NCBI RefSeq assembly: GCF_037860835.1
Contig: NZ_JBBEOG010000005.1
Location: 1-64,000 of the forward strand
DNA: 64,000 nt
Direction of reading: 5' to 3'
Source: Aquipuribacter nitratireducens
GTDB taxonomy: Bacteria > Actinomycetota > Actinomycetes > Actinomycetales > JBBAYJ01
Shown here: positions 42,797 through 52,121 of the stretch, piece after piece
Position numbering within the stretch: position 1 is the stretch's first letter
How the letters are laid out: each line of letters starts with the position of its first letter
Made by a program: the position numbers and the translations under genes
The notes under the pieces: model-generated
What the model saw: only the letters and a program-made list of their open reading frames with translations
What the model was told of the DNA's origin: nothing
Databases searched by the model: none

Positions 42797-44571
42797 CAGC
42801 CCGTCGCTTCCATGCGTACACGGGCGCTGGGGTCGTGAGCAGCGATCGACGCTAGGACCGCCTTCGCGTGCGGTCCCGTCATCCACGGCGCGGTCTTGAT
42901 GAGCGTGGGAGCGACGCCGGAGGCCAAGAGCAGCGCGCGCCCACGGGGCAGCGAGCCGAGGTCGGAGACGTCCAGGACCCGCTCGCGGCGCACGGAGCGG
43001 CTAGTGGAGCGGCCGCTCCTTCCGGTAGAGGTCGAGACTGAGCGGACATCGTAGTCACCGATCAGCTGCGACAGCTCGGACAAGAACTCGACCTCGCTGA
43101 CGCCGCCGCCGTAGACCTTGACGTTGGCCGCGGACCACAGCTTGCGCATGCCGTCACGGCCCCACACCTCGACCCCCTGGGACCAGGACTGCAGGATCGT
43201 CATCATCACGATGCCGCGGGACCCGTAGTGGCTGTAGAGGTTGGGCAGCTCGCGCCAGCGACAGACGTTGGCCGCCTCGTCGAGGACCGCCACAAGCGGC
43301 ACGGGCAGCCGGCCGCCAGCGGACCCGATGGCCAGCTGTTCGGCGGCCTCGGTCACGGCGACGGTGAGGGCGGCGACGAGCGGTCCCGCTGAGCCTCGGC
43401 CCTCCCTCGACAGCGAGTACAGCGTGCCGGTGGTCCGGACGAAGTCCTCGGTCGAGAACTGCCTCCGCGAACGCCTGTTCAGCGCCCCGCCAAGGTCAGG
43501 TGTGGCGACACCGCCGCCGGCAGGGCTATCGGTGACCCAGGCCATCGCCTGGCGGTTCGTCATGAAGGACGCCTGCTGCTGGGCGGTGCCGTAGACGCCC
43601 GCCCGCTGCTTGTCGGGCGCGTTCACGACTCCGGACACCGACGAGGCGGGGAGCGGGTAACCCGCCTCGCGAAGCAGGGCGACCGGTTCGTCGTCCGTGG
43701 GGTCGGTGAGCCACAGGTAGACCTGCGTCAGGGGCCGTCGTGCGACGGCGGCCGCGAGGAGCAGGCCGGCCAGTAGCTCGCGGGCGGCGGCGTCGAAGTA
43801 CGCGTCGGTGCGGGCGCCGGGGTCACGGGCCGCTGTGGCGAAGAGGTCGGCGAGGATCGAGGCCTTCACCTCGTCGGTGACGTACGTCAGAGGATTCCAC
43901 CACCAGCTCGGCTCCTCCTCGGCGACGCCCTGCGGGTCGAAGACCCACACCGGTCCCAGCTCTGCCCGCGGGTCGCGGGTGGCGTCGACAAGGTCACGCT
44001 TGTTCGAGGTTGCCAGCACCGCCCCGGGAGCCGCGAGAACGGCGGGGATCGCCCGGGCGGTCGTCTTCCCGGTCCTGGGACCCCAGATGTCGACGGCGTT
44101 GTCCTCCCACGAGGAGAACAGCTCCTGCCCCGTGAGCGACCAACCCAGCGGCAGTCCTGGTGAGCCCTCGACGCCGAGCCGGGACGCGGTAGCCGTCGCA
44201 CCCAGACGGCTCATTGGCCGCAGCGCCGAGCCGCGCGTGAGATGCGGAGCGGCTCGGTCGACGGCCACCCGGCTGGCGCCGCGCCGCCACCACAGCACGG
44301 CCACAGTGGCAGCCGCCGCCGCGAGGCTTGCTGTGAGGCCGCCGGCGACCGAGGTCGCCGACGTCGTCCACGGGAGGGTTCCGCTCAGGACGCCGAAGAG
44401 GACGGAGAAGGGGTTATGCGGCAGCTGGACTCCTGTGTCGTCGAGGCGGTGTCCGAGGTGCGCAGCTCCGGCAACGACGCCCGTCACGAGTGCAGCGCCG
44501 AGGACACCGACCCACAGCAGAGTCGTCTCGCCGGCGGCGGCGGTCGAGGTCCGCTTCGTCGTCGCGCTCAT
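42796..44571 (-). CDS. VirD4/TraG-type coupling protein
   Basis: A 591-residue ATPase that links the relaxase-DNA complex to the secretion channel. Two N-terminal membrane helices (about 18-38 and 78-95), Walker A GPRTGKTT (about 165), Walker B region VAVLDEAANV (about 430), and a TraM-recognition-like end (VSDLGSLPRGRALLLASGVAP). The start overlaps the stop of the VirB4-like gene. Confidence 0.92.
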   Translation of the reverse strand: MSATTKRTSTAAAGETTLLWVGVLGAALVTGVVAGAAHLGHRLDDTGVQLPHNPFSVLFGVLSGTLPWTTSATSVAGGLTASLAAAAATVAVLWWRRGASRVAVDRAAPHLTRGSALRPMSRLGATATASRLGVEGSPGLPLGWSLTGQELFSSWEDNAVDIWGPRTGKTTARAIPAVLAAPGAVLATSNKRDLVDATRDPRAELGPVWVFDPQGVAEEEPSWWWNPLTYVTDEVKASILADLFATAARDPGARTDAYFDAAARELLAGLLLAAAVARRPLTQVYLWLTDPTDDEPVALLREAGYPLPASSVSGVVNAPDKQRAGVYGTAQQQASFMTNRQAMAWVTDSPAGGGVATPDLGGALNRRSRRQFSTEDFVRTTGTLYSLSREGRGSAGPLVAALTVAVTEAAEQLAIGSAGGRLPVPLVAVLDEAANVCRWRELPNLYSHYGSRGIVMMTILQSWSQGVEVWGRDGMRKLWSAANVKVYGGGVSEVEFLSELSQLIGDYDVRSVSTSTGRSGRSTSRSVRRERVLDVSDLGSLPRGRALLLASGVAPTLIKTAPWMTGPHAKAVLASIAAHDPSARVRMEATG

Positions 44572-46244
44572 GTCGACACTTCCGAGGAGGCAGCAAGTGA
44601 TGCAGTCTCAGCGTCGTAGTCGGGCATCGACCGCGCCGACTGCTCGCGGGCCACGAGGTCCATCGCCTGGACGGACTCGACAGGGTTGGTGATGGCGTCC
44701 AGGTCGATGCGCGCCGCGGGGGCGACTTCGACGCCGTCGGGGCTGTCTGCGCCGCGAAGGGTGGCGGGGTCGACGGCGCGCCACTTCTTGTTCGTGTCGT
44801 TCAGGCTCCCCTCGACAGACGTCAGGGTGACCTGGACGGGGATGCCCGGACGTCCGCCGACCTTGATGAGGAACTTGCCCTGCCCCGGCGGGGTGGTAGC
44901 GTCGCCGACCGCCGAGTCCCACGACGGGGGAGTGGTCCAGCTCGTCACCAGGTCCCGCTCGGCGCGCGACATGCCCACCGCCGAGGTGAGCATCGGGATC
45001 TCCGCCGACGGCAGCCCTCCGCAGATCACCATGCCGGCCCGCTCGACGAAGCCGCGGGCCTTCATGCGGTCCTCCTCGCTGGGCAGCGCGAGCAGGTCGC
45101 TCATGGTGTGCGACACCATCGCCATCCCGACCCCGCGCTGCCGGTTGAGTCGGGTGAGGGCGTCGACGCGGTCGACGATGCCTCGGCCAGCACGCAGCGC
45201 GCGCCAGAGCTCGTCGAGGACGACGAAGTAGTGGCGCCTCGGCTCGAGGCCAGCGTCGGCCAGGGCGTGCGCGACGTTGATCGCGCCGAACCCGGTCGAC
45301 CAGCAGGCGAGGAGGACGGCGGCCTGCAGGTCGGTCTCGCCGTCGCCGATGGCGCTGACGTCGAAGGCGACCGGACGGTCGCGGCGCATCGGCGCGGTCG
45401 TCGGCGCGGCGAAGATCCGCCCGAACCGGCCGCCCTCGACGAGAGCGACGAGCGACGCCTCGAGCCCCTCGGTGACCGCCCGGTACCGGTCGATGTCACC
45501 TCGGTCGAGCGCGACCTGTCGCACGTCGGCCGGTGCGGAGCGCAGCACCTCGACGAGGTCACCGAGCACGGGCACGGCGCCACGGTCGACCGTGCGGTCG
45601 TCGAGAACGCGCAGTGCGCGGTCGAGGATCGCCTCCTCGCGGTCGCTGGGGGGAGCGGTGCGGGCGATGGTCAACAGGGCGCTCACGGTGGTGAGGCGAC
45701 GGCCGTGTGCGTCGGCGAGCACCTCTTCCCGCGCCCGACCTGTGAGGCGGCGTGCCGCAGAGGTCGACTCGCCGGGGTCGAGGACGTTGAGGTGTCCGCG
45801 GCCGCGGCCGAGGGGCAGGACGTCGCCGCCCATGGCGGTGATGAGATCGAGGTAGTCGGGCTTGAGGTCACCGAGGACCAGCGGCAGGACGCCGTAGCCG
45901 GCCAGGCCGAGAGCCATCCGTCGCACGACCGTCGACTTGCCGAGCCCCGGGAGGCCGAGGACGAACGCGCTGGGGTTGGCGATGAGGTTGGCGCGACGGA
46001 ACCACGAGATGGGGTCGCACCCGACGGTGGCCCCGCTGATGAGGTTCTGGCCGAGGGGTACGCCGACGATCGGCGAGCCGGTGCCCGCGGCGAAGGGGTA
46101 GAGCCCGCACACCTGCACCGTCGTCCCTCGGAACTCGGGTGCCGGTTCGACGAGCGCAGCCGCTCCTCGTCCGGGTCCTGCCCATCCGCGCGGACCGGGT
46201 CGACGACCTCCTCGCGGCGGGGTGGCTCGCCGGCGGAGACTCAC
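44568..46244 (-). CDS. VirB4/TraC-type conjugation ATPase
   Basis: A 558-residue ATPase with Walker A GLPGLGKST (about 96), VLGDLKPDY, Walker B FVVLDELWRALR (about 310) and an AMVSHTMSD sensor stretch. It is shorter than classic VirB4 because the N-terminal part is supplied by the separate SCO6880-type protein upstream. GTG start overlaps that gene's stop (GTGA). It powers assembly of the transfer apparatus. Confidence 0.9.
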   Translation of the reverse strand: MSLRRRATPPRGGRRPGPRGWAGPGRGAAALVEPAPEFRGTTVQVCGLYPFAAGTGSPIVGVPLGQNLISGATVGCDPISWFRRANLIANPSAFVLGLPGLGKSTVVRRMALGLAGYGVLPLVLGDLKPDYLDLITAMGGDVLPLGRGRGHLNVLDPGESTSAARRLTGRAREEVLADAHGRRLTTVSALLTIARTAPPSDREEAILDRALRVLDDRTVDRGAVPVLGDLVEVLRSAPADVRQVALDRGDIDRYRAVTEGLEASLVALVEGGRFGRIFAAPTTAPMRRDRPVAFDVSAIGDGETDLQAAVLLACWSTGFGAINVAHALADAGLEPRRHYFVVLDELWRALRAGRGIVDRVDALTRLNRQRGVGMAMVSHTMSDLLALPSEEDRMKARGFVERAGMVICGGLPSAEIPMLTSAVGMSRAERDLVTSWTTPPSWDSAVGDATTPPGQGKFLIKVGGRPGIPVQVTLTSVEGSLNDTNKKWRAVDPATLRGADSPDGVEVAPAARIDLDAITNPVESVQAMDLVAREQSARSMPDYDAETASLAASSEVST

Positions 46245-47752
46245 AGCGCGCTCCGGATCGAGGTCGGCAGGGCCGAGTGCGCCGGAAGGACCAGACCGAG
46301 GGGCAGCGACGCGGCGAAGCCGACGTCCTGCGAGCCGTACATCGGACGAAGTTGTAGGCGGGCGGAGGCTGACAGCATGTCGATCGCGGCGATGGCGTCG
46401 GGAAGGCGGTCCTCGTCCGCGACGGTGGCCGTCACGAGCAGGGAGAAGTCGACGAGCCCGGCACCGAGCGCCTCCTCCGCCGCGGTGGCGGCGGCGGAGC
46501 GCTGTTCGCTGATCGCCCGTGCGGACGGGCGGTCGCTGACCGTCGCGCGGAAGTCGGCGGCTCTCTTGTCGATCTCCACGATGCGCGCCGCGCGGGCGGC
46601 GTCCAGGGGACGGAAGGCGAGCGTCACGCGCTTGCGGTCCACGTCGGGATGCGGGTTGAGCAGGCCGTGCAGCACCGAGCTGTACACCTCGCCTCGCGGC
46701 GGCGCGGTCATCGCCCAGGTGACCGAGACGGCGCTGTCGTGCCGGTAAGTCGACCAGGTCGCCTCCGTCGCGGTCGGCCCGACGTCGCTCCAGCGCAGCT
46801 CGGGGACGGACCGGTCGTGGCGCGCCTCGTCGAGCGTCAGCGCCGTCGACGGGTCGTACGCGACGCGGACGAACTCGCAGAGCTCTTGCGCTCCGACCGG
46901 CCGGACGCCGCCGGCGCCGGTGGCGAGCAGCCCCTGACTGACGACCGGCAGGCGGGAGGCGAGGTCGCGGCCGACCTCAGCGGCCGTCCGTCGGCGTGCG
47001 CCCGGTCGAGGGGCGGCCGAGAAGGTGAGGGTCACCCACGCGCGGATGGTGGCCGAACCCTCCGGGTAGCGCGTGACGACCTCGGACAGCATGGCGAGGG
47101 CGACGGCTGGCGCGTCCGCGGCGGCCTGCTTCTCGACCTCCTGCTTGAGCCGGCTGCCCGAGTCCGGTGCCGTCTCGACCGTCACGCTCGCACCCACGAG
47201 GCCCGCCTCGGAGCCGATGGACGCCAGCCAGGCCCCCCACTGCGCGACCCACAGGTCGACCTGCTCGGCGTCGACCAGCGAGGCACCGTCCGGCTCGGTG
47301 GCGAAGACGACGGAGTAGTGGCCGGTCGAGGGCACGCGCAGCAGGGCGAAGGGGCGGCCCCACGAGTCGGTCCACTCGCTTAGCTGCGACGGGGCGAGCA
47401 GGCCGGGCAGCTGGTAGGTCCCCCATGGGGCCGACGACTGTGGCCCAGACCGGTACAGGTGCAACCCCCGTCGACGGCCGATCCGCCACAGCCCCCACCG
47501 TCCGAGCCGCTCGGCTGCCGTCGCGCCGTGGCGGTCCCGGAGGGCGAGCAGCGCAAGAGCCGACGCGAACAGAACTGCCGTCGGGACCGTCGCGCGGAAG
47601 CCCCCCGTGAACCACGTGATGATGAGGCTGACGAGCCCGACGAAGAGCACGAGCGTGCCGAGCGCGCCCATGCCGAGCAGTCCCGGTGTGGTCGGGCGCC
47701 GCCAGTTGCCGTACGTGCGTGGGCGGGTGCTCGTCGTCTCAGCGACTGCCAT
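46241..47752 (-). CDS. SCO6880-family membrane protein of the type IV secretion system
   Basis: A 503-residue protein with two membrane helices near the N-terminus (GMGALGTLVLFVGLVSLIITW, then VPTAVLFASALALLAL) followed by a large cytoplasmic part like the N-terminal domain of VirB4. SCO6880 proteins occur next to VirB4-type ATPases in actinobacterial ICEs. The ATG at 47752 has GGGGGA 5-10 bp upstream, so it is preferred over 47764. Confidence 0.88.
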   Translation of the reverse strand: MAVAETTSTRPRTYGNWRRPTTPGLLGMGALGTLVLFVGLVSLIITWFTGGFRATVPTAVLFASALALLALRDRHGATAAERLGRWGLWRIGRRRGLHLYRSGPQSSAPWGTYQLPGLLAPSQLSEWTDSWGRPFALLRVPSTGHYSVVFATEPDGASLVDAEQVDLWVAQWGAWLASIGSEAGLVGASVTVETAPDSGSRLKQEVEKQAAADAPAVALAMLSEVVTRYPEGSATIRAWVTLTFSAAPRPGARRRTAAEVGRDLASRLPVVSQGLLATGAGGVRPVGAQELCEFVRVAYDPSTALTLDEARHDRSVPELRWSDVGPTATEATWSTYRHDSAVSVTWAMTAPPRGEVYSSVLHGLLNPHPDVDRKRVTLAFRPLDAARAARIVEIDKRAADFRATVSDRPSARAISEQRSAAATAAEEALGAGLVDFSLLVTATVADEDRLPDAIAAIDMLSASARLQLRPMYGSQDVGFAASLPLGLVLPAHSALPTSIRSAL

Positions 47753-49046
47753 GAGGTCCCCCATCGGCTCCGGATGTCGCGCTGTCGGCCGACTGCTTGA
47801 GCGCGCTGACGGTCTGGACGGTCAACTTCGTGGCCGTCACGGCGGCGGCCGTCGCCGGACCGCCTGCGGCTGCGGCGGCGGCCGGGACACGAGCTGCCGC
47901 GGCGCCGGCCGCGCTCGTGGTCGCGGCGCCCCGTGAGGCGCCGCCGGCGGCTCCCGCGCCCGCAGGCTCGCTCGGCGGGCGCGCGGCTGAGGCGCCCTGG
48001 TTCGAGCCAGCGCCTCCCGACCCGCGCGAGCCAGAGGGGCCGCTGGAGCCGTCAGCGCCGCTCCGGCCACTGCGCGCGAACGCGGCGCCACTCGGCATGG
48101 CGCCCATGGCAGCGACGGCGAGTCCCGCTGCTGCACCGCTCGAGGACGCGGCCATGATGCCGACGGCCGGCGTGACGAACCGCATGAGAGCCGGCAGCGC
48201 GAGGATGGCGAGCACCATCATCGTGACGCCGACGAGGACGTCGAGCATGCCGGCGCCTGCTTCGTCGCCGAACAGGTCGGCCCCGGACAGGCGGAACGCC
48301 GTCGCGTAGACGATGGCGGCGGCCGGCTTGTAGAGGATGAAGGCCAGCAGCCATGCGCAGCACCGGCGGAACCAGGTGCGTCCCGTCTCGGTGGTGGTGA
48401 AGGCGGCCGACAGCGGGAAGATCCCGGCGAGGATCACGAGCATCCCCGACCTGACGATCATGAGGATGATCTGGACGCACGAGGTGACGATCCCCGCGAC
48501 GCCGAGCACGATGACGAGGAGCGCGGGGAGGCCGTCGCCCACGGCGGTCGGTGTGATGAGCGGCGTGAGGAGCAGGGCGCCGAGGTTCTCGCCGAAGTCG
48601 GTGCCGACCGTCGAGCGGTCGATGATCCACTCGGCGAAGGCGTCCGCTGCCTGCACGGCCAGCGCGATGACGGCCAGGCCGGATCCGGACACGACGGCGA
48701 GCGTCATGAGGGAGCGGAGGACGTCTCGACCGGGCTCTGCTCGGCGCTCCCAGGCCATGCGCGCGCCGCCCACGGTGACCGACAGGACTGCCGCGGCGGC
48801 CATGTACCACCACAGCGACCCCTGGATGAAGGCGACGGCGTCGGACGGGTTGTTGCCCGACGTCGTGAGGTTGGGCGTTCCGATGTCGACCCACAGCGTC
48901 GACAGCGACGTCAGCACGGCGCCTACGGCGTCGCCGACCGCCGCGGCCAGCCGCGCCAGCGTGTCCGTCAGCACCCCGGCTGCTACCTCCTGCAGCTGGC
49001 AGTCGAACTGCCAGACCTCGCACTGCGGAGCTGCAGGCGTCGTCAC
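47739..49046 (-). CDS. VirB6/TrbL-like polytopic membrane protein
   Basis: A 435-residue protein with about six to eight membrane helices (WWYMAAAAVLSVTVGG, LVIVLGVAGIVTSCVQIILMIV, MLDVLVGVTMMVLAILALPALM) and a long low-complexity Gly/Ser/Ala tail of about 130 residues. Cys residues near the N-terminus (CEVWQFDCQ) could form a disulfide outside. GTG start overlaps the stop upstream. It forms the inner channel of the secretion system. Confidence 0.87.
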   Translation of the reverse strand: MTTPAAPQCEVWQFDCQLQEVAAGVLTDTLARLAAAVGDAVGAVLTSLSTLWVDIGTPNLTTSGNNPSDAVAFIQGSLWWYMAAAAVLSVTVGGARMAWERRAEPGRDVLRSLMTLAVVSGSGLAVIALAVQAADAFAEWIIDRSTVGTDFGENLGALLLTPLITPTAVGDGLPALLVIVLGVAGIVTSCVQIILMIVRSGMLVILAGIFPLSAAFTTTETGRTWFRRCCAWLLAFILYKPAAAIVYATAFRLSGADLFGDEAGAGMLDVLVGVTMMVLAILALPALMRFVTPAVGIMAASSSGAAAGLAVAAMGAMPSGAAFARSGRSGADGSSGPSGSRGSGGAGSNQGASAARPPSEPAGAGAAGGASRGAATTSAAGAAAARVPAAAAAAGGPATAAAVTATKLTVQTVSALKQSADSATSGADGGPHGSR

Positions 49047-49795
49047 GTGCCGCTCCACGGCACGTAGCCGGCGAGTCCGGGCAACGCCTGCACGCGGGGG
49101 AAGGGAGCGCCCTCGGGGCTGTAGACGAGGCGCCAGTCGCCTCGCTCCCAGCGCAGGGTCATCGGAGTGTGCGCGTACACGCCCTGCTGATCGGCGACGC
49201 CGAGGACGGCGAGGTCGATGACGGTCTCGTCCTCGGTCCACGACAGGAACGAGAAACCGGCCAGCTGGAACGGGGCACCCGAGTCCACCGGCGTTGAAGG
49301 CGAGTCGGGGAGGTTGTCGAGGGCGACGTCGCGGCCGGGGCCCTCGGCGGCGAGATCCTCGGCGAGCACGCGGCCGCCGTCGGGGAGCGTCGTTGCGGCG
49401 AGAGCGTTCGCCGCGGCGTACAGCGCACCCGTCGGGGTGCGGGCAAAGCAGGACCTGACCGGCTCGGTGACGGCCGGGCCGTGGGTCTCCGGTGCGGTCG
49501 GGGCGGCCACACGTCCGACGAGCTCCCACTGCGTGTCCGTCGGGGTCGTCCTCGGCACGGTCTGGTCCGAGAAGGGCAGGTCGCACTCGGCGCCAGCCGT
49601 CCCTCGGTCGGTGGCCGTGGCGGACGCCCCGGCGACCGGTGGCTCCGCCGCCGACGGCTGCCGCTGGCCCGGGTCGGCAGTCGGCAGGACCAGCGCCACG
49701 ACGGCCGCGACCAGCAGCGCGGCGACGAAGACCGCCGCTACGACGAAGCCGCGGCGTCGTGGCGAGCTGGCCGCCTCGTCGTTCGTGTCCGTCAT
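49043..49795 (-). CDS. Single-pass transfer protein in the VirB8 position
   Basis: A 250-residue protein: cytoplasmic start, one membrane helix (VVAAVFVAALLVAAVVALVLP), a Ser/Pro-rich linker and a folded extracytoplasmic domain (GALYAAANALAATTLPDGG, FSFLSWTEDETVIDLAVLG, TPMTLRWERGDWRLVYS), an NTF2/VirB8-like plan. Its place between the VirB2-like and VirB6-like genes supports this. Identity with VirB8 is inferred from topology. Confidence 0.75.
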   Translation of the reverse strand: MTDTNDEAASSPRRRGFVVAAVFVAALLVAAVVALVLPTADPGQRQPSAAEPPVAGASATATDRGTAGAECDLPFSDQTVPRTTPTDTQWELVGRVAAPTAPETHGPAVTEPVRSCFARTPTGALYAAANALAATTLPDGGRVLAEDLAAEGPGRDVALDNLPDSPSTPVDSGAPFQLAGFSFLSWTEDETVIDLAVLGVADQQGVYAHTPMTLRWERGDWRLVYSPEGAPFPRVQALPGLAGYVPWSGT

Positions 49796-49823
49796 CGAAT
49801 CCCCCGCCCCGCTGCCCGGCGCC

Positions 49824-50093
49824 TCAGACGAGCGCGGTCACGAAGCCGGACGCCGCGCCCACCACGACACAGCCGGCGAGGACGGTGCCGAGCTTGCCGA
49901 TGTGCTCACCGCCCTCGCCCCGGCGGCTCGAGATGATCATCGCGATCCCCGCGAAGATGACCCCCGCCACGCAGATCACGAGCGCACCCCACGACACCCA
50001 GTTGAGGATCGTGAGGAACTGAGCGGATCCGGGCGGCGCGCCGGGGTTGGGACGTGGCACCGAAGCGAGCGGGACGCTGAGGACACCGATCAC
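49824..50093 (-). CDS. VirB2-like small membrane subunit
   Basis: An 89-residue protein with two membrane helices (WVSWGALVICVAGVIFAGIAMII and LGTVLAGCVVVGAASGFVTALV) separated by a short polar loop (SSRRGEGGEHIGK), the TrbC/VirB2 pilin layout. First gene of the minus-strand transfer operon, probably translated at high level. Confidence 0.75.
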   Translation of the reverse strand: MIGVLSVPLASVPRPNPGAPPGSAQFLTILNWVSWGALVICVAGVIFAGIAMIISSRRGEGGEHIGKLGTVLAGCVVVGAASGFVTALV

Positions 50094-50177
50094 GGCTGTT
50101 CCTTCCTGCCTGTGAGCCTGGACGCCGCCTGTTCACATCTGGCGACAGGGGTGGACGCTACGCCGCTTTGTGCATCA

Positions 50178-50214
50178 CAGTCTACAAGCGACGCAACCTC
50201 TTCTTTGTGGACTG
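50178..50214. promoter_or_regulatory. Imperfect inverted repeat between the divergent transfer operons
   Basis: CAGTCTACAA (50178-50187) and TTGTGGACTG (50205-50214) are inverted with one mismatch across a 17-bp spacer, in the 138-bp gap between the two transfer operons. The half-site TTGTGGA resembles the dyads near the candidate oriT. A likely target is the BldC-like protein encoded directly downstream. Confidence 0.5.
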
Positions 50215-50231
50215 CTGTGAGGAGCGACCGG

Positions 50232-50450
50232 ATGGCGCGACATATCCATGAGCTGCTGGGGGACCTCCCGCGCCGGCTCTCGGTCCCTCAGGTCGCTGAG
50301 CTGCTGGGGGTACGTGAGCCGACCGTCTACCGCTGGCTTCGCGACGGAGAGATCCCCGCGTACAAGGTTGGGTCGACGTGGGTCATCCTTCGTGACGAGG
50401 TCTGCGACCACCTCGAGGTGCGGCACAACCGGCACGGAGCCCAGGCGTGA
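50232..50450 (+). CDS. BldC/excisionase-type regulator of the transfer genes
   Basis: A 72-residue protein with a MerR/BldC-like helix-turn-helix (LSVPQVAELLGVREPTVYRWLRDGEIPAYKVGSTWVI). It is the first gene of the plus-strand transfer operon and faces the minus-strand operon across a dyad, so it is well placed to control both. Its stop overlaps the lipoprotein start. Confidence 0.85.
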   Translation: MARHIHELLGDLPRRLSVPQVAELLGVREPTVYRWLRDGEIPAYKVGSTWVILRDEVCDHLEVRHNRHGAQA

Positions 50451-51028
50451 GCAGGCGAGCCGCTTCCAGGCGCCGCCGGCTCGTCGTGTCCGTGGCTTCG
50501 TTGCTGGCAACTGTGCTCGCCGGCTGTGCGTCGTCCGCTCCTTCGACGGCTCCTGGAGACAGGGAGCAAGGCCCGGTCCAGCAGGACCAGCCGCCCGCAA
50601 CCGAGCATCACGAAGCTGTCCAGCGGGAGCCGGTCCTGGAAGACGGTCACGACGACCTCGAGGCGTTGCCGATGGCGATTCCCTCTTGGGATGCGGCCTC
50701 TCGCGACGCAGCGGTCCGGGCTGCGATCACCGCGGTGACCGCCTTCGGGGCGGACCTGGAGGCGAGCGCATGGTGGCGTGAGCTCGAACCCTTGCTGTCG
50801 CCGTCCGCCCAGGAGGCCTACGCCGCTACTGCTCCGGAGAACGTCCCCGTCGGCGCGGTGAAGTACGGCTTCCTCCCGGCAAGTGACCCTCCGAGCGCCT
50901 TCCTCGCCGAGGTCGACGTCGGGACGGACGTCGGTGTCTACACCGTCCTGCTGTCCCGGGCCGGGCCAGGGGAGCCGTGGATCGTCGAGCGCTTCGTTCC
51001 GCCTGCGACCCCCGAGCCGAAGCAGTGA
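50447..51028 (+). CDS. Transfer-associated lipoprotein
   Basis: A 193-residue lipoprotein: basic start, hydrophobic segment and lipobox VLAGC. The outside domain (RAAITAVTAFGADLEASAWWRELEPLLSPSAQEAY, then VGVYTVLLSRAGPGEPWIVERF) has an NTF2-like plan seen in actinobacterial transfer proteins. GTG start overlaps the upstream gene and the stop overlaps the next, so the three genes are coupled. Confidence 0.8.
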   Translation: MSRRAASRRRRLVVSVASLLATVLAGCASSAPSTAPGDREQGPVQQDQPPATEHHEAVQREPVLEDGHDDLEALPMAIPSWDAASRDAAVRAAITAVTAFGADLEASAWWRELEPLLSPSAQEAYAATAPENVPVGAVKYGFLPASDPPSAFLAEVDVGTDVGVYTVLLSRAGPGEPWIVERFVPPATPEPKQ

Positions 51029-52017
51029 GAGGCCTCGTCGGCGCACTGCTCTGCGTGACGCTGCTCTTCGGTGGCTGCGTCGGTGGGATAGCGCTAGTCC
51101 CACCGCCCCCCGCCGCGGCCTGCGGTGCGCCAGTGGTCCTTGATCCGGACGGCGTGCCGCTGGGAGGCGTCGCCGGCTACGACGGTGAGCAGCTGGCCAA
51201 CGCCGCAGCCATCGTGACTGCCGGCGGGGCGCTCGGCGTCCCTGCCCGAGCGCAGCTCATCGCCGTCATGACGGCAATGGGCGAGTCCGGTCTGCGCGTC
51301 CTCGACTACGGCGACGCGGTCGGGCCGGACAGCCGAGGGTTGTTCCAGCAGCGTGACAACGGCGCGTGGGGGAGCTACGCGGACCGGATGGATCCGCTGA
51401 TCTCGTCCACGAACTTCTACCGCGCCCTGCTGGCTGTCGACGGGTGGGAGTCGCTGCCACCGACGATCGCCGCGCACCGCACCCAGCGGAACGCGGACCC
51501 GTACCACTACGAGCGGTACTGGGCCGCCGCTGTCGAGGTGGTGGCAGCGCTGAGCGGGGCAGTGCCGGCGAGCAGCTGCGGACCGCTGCGTCCGGGCAAC
51601 ATCACGACGGACGGCTGGATCAAGCCGGCGACCGGGCGGTTGAGCAGCCCGTTCGGGTACCGCATCCACCCGATCACCGGCGTGCGGAAGCTCCACAGCG
51701 GCATGGACATCGCGGCCTCGTGCGGGACGCCCATCTACGCGGCCGGACCAGGCCAGGTAGTGCGCGCAGGGCCGGCCTCCAGCTACGGCACGCTCGTCGT
51801 CATCGACCACGGCGGCGGGGTGCTCACTCGCTACGCGCACATGTACAACGAGGACGTCCTCGTCAGCGTCGGGACGCCGGTCGCCGCCGGGACCGCGATC
51901 GGACGGATCGGCAGCAACGGCATGAGCACCGGCTGCCACCTGCACTTCGAGGTCCAGCGCGGCGGCGAGTTCGTCGACCCGGTGCCGTTCCTGCGGGCGC
52001 TCGGTGTGGTGCTGTAG
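51025..52017 (+). CDS. Cell-wall hydrolase of the transfer system (VirB1-like plus M23 peptidase)
   Basis: A 330-residue secreted/lipid-anchored protein. A signal peptide (lipobox-like FGGC) is followed by a lysozyme-like helical domain (MTAMGESGLRVLDYGDAVG, SRGLFQQRDNGAWGS with the catalytic Glu) and a C-terminal M23 (LytM) endopeptidase domain with HSGMDIA and HLHFEVQ zinc motifs. It opens peptidoglycan for the transfer apparatus. GTG start overlaps the lipoprotein stop. Confidence 0.92.
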   Translation: MRGLVGALLCVTLLFGGCVGGIALVPPPPAAACGAPVVLDPDGVPLGGVAGYDGEQLANAAAIVTAGGALGVPARAQLIAVMTAMGESGLRVLDYGDAVGPDSRGLFQQRDNGAWGSYADRMDPLISSTNFYRALLAVDGWESLPPTIAAHRTQRNADPYHYERYWAAAVEVVAALSGAVPASSCGPLRPGNITTDGWIKPATGRLSSPFGYRIHPITGVRKLHSGMDIAASCGTPIYAAGPGQVVRAGPASSYGTLVVIDHGGGVLTRYAHMYNEDVLVSVGTPVAAGTAIGRIGSNGMSTGCHLHFEVQRGGEFVDPVPFLRALGVVL

Positions 52018-52121
52018 AGATGGATCCGCGGTCCGCGTCGCCTGTCCGAGTTGGTGATCAAGAGACCGACTGAGAAGCCATACTTCGTGCTGACGTCCCA
52101 CCGAGCCGAGAGGAGCGACGC

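Noticed and set aside
45108-46748. Plus-strand frame over the VirB4-like and SCO6880 genes
   Set aside because: Shadow frame; the minus-strand genes carry Walker motifs and overlap-coupled starts.
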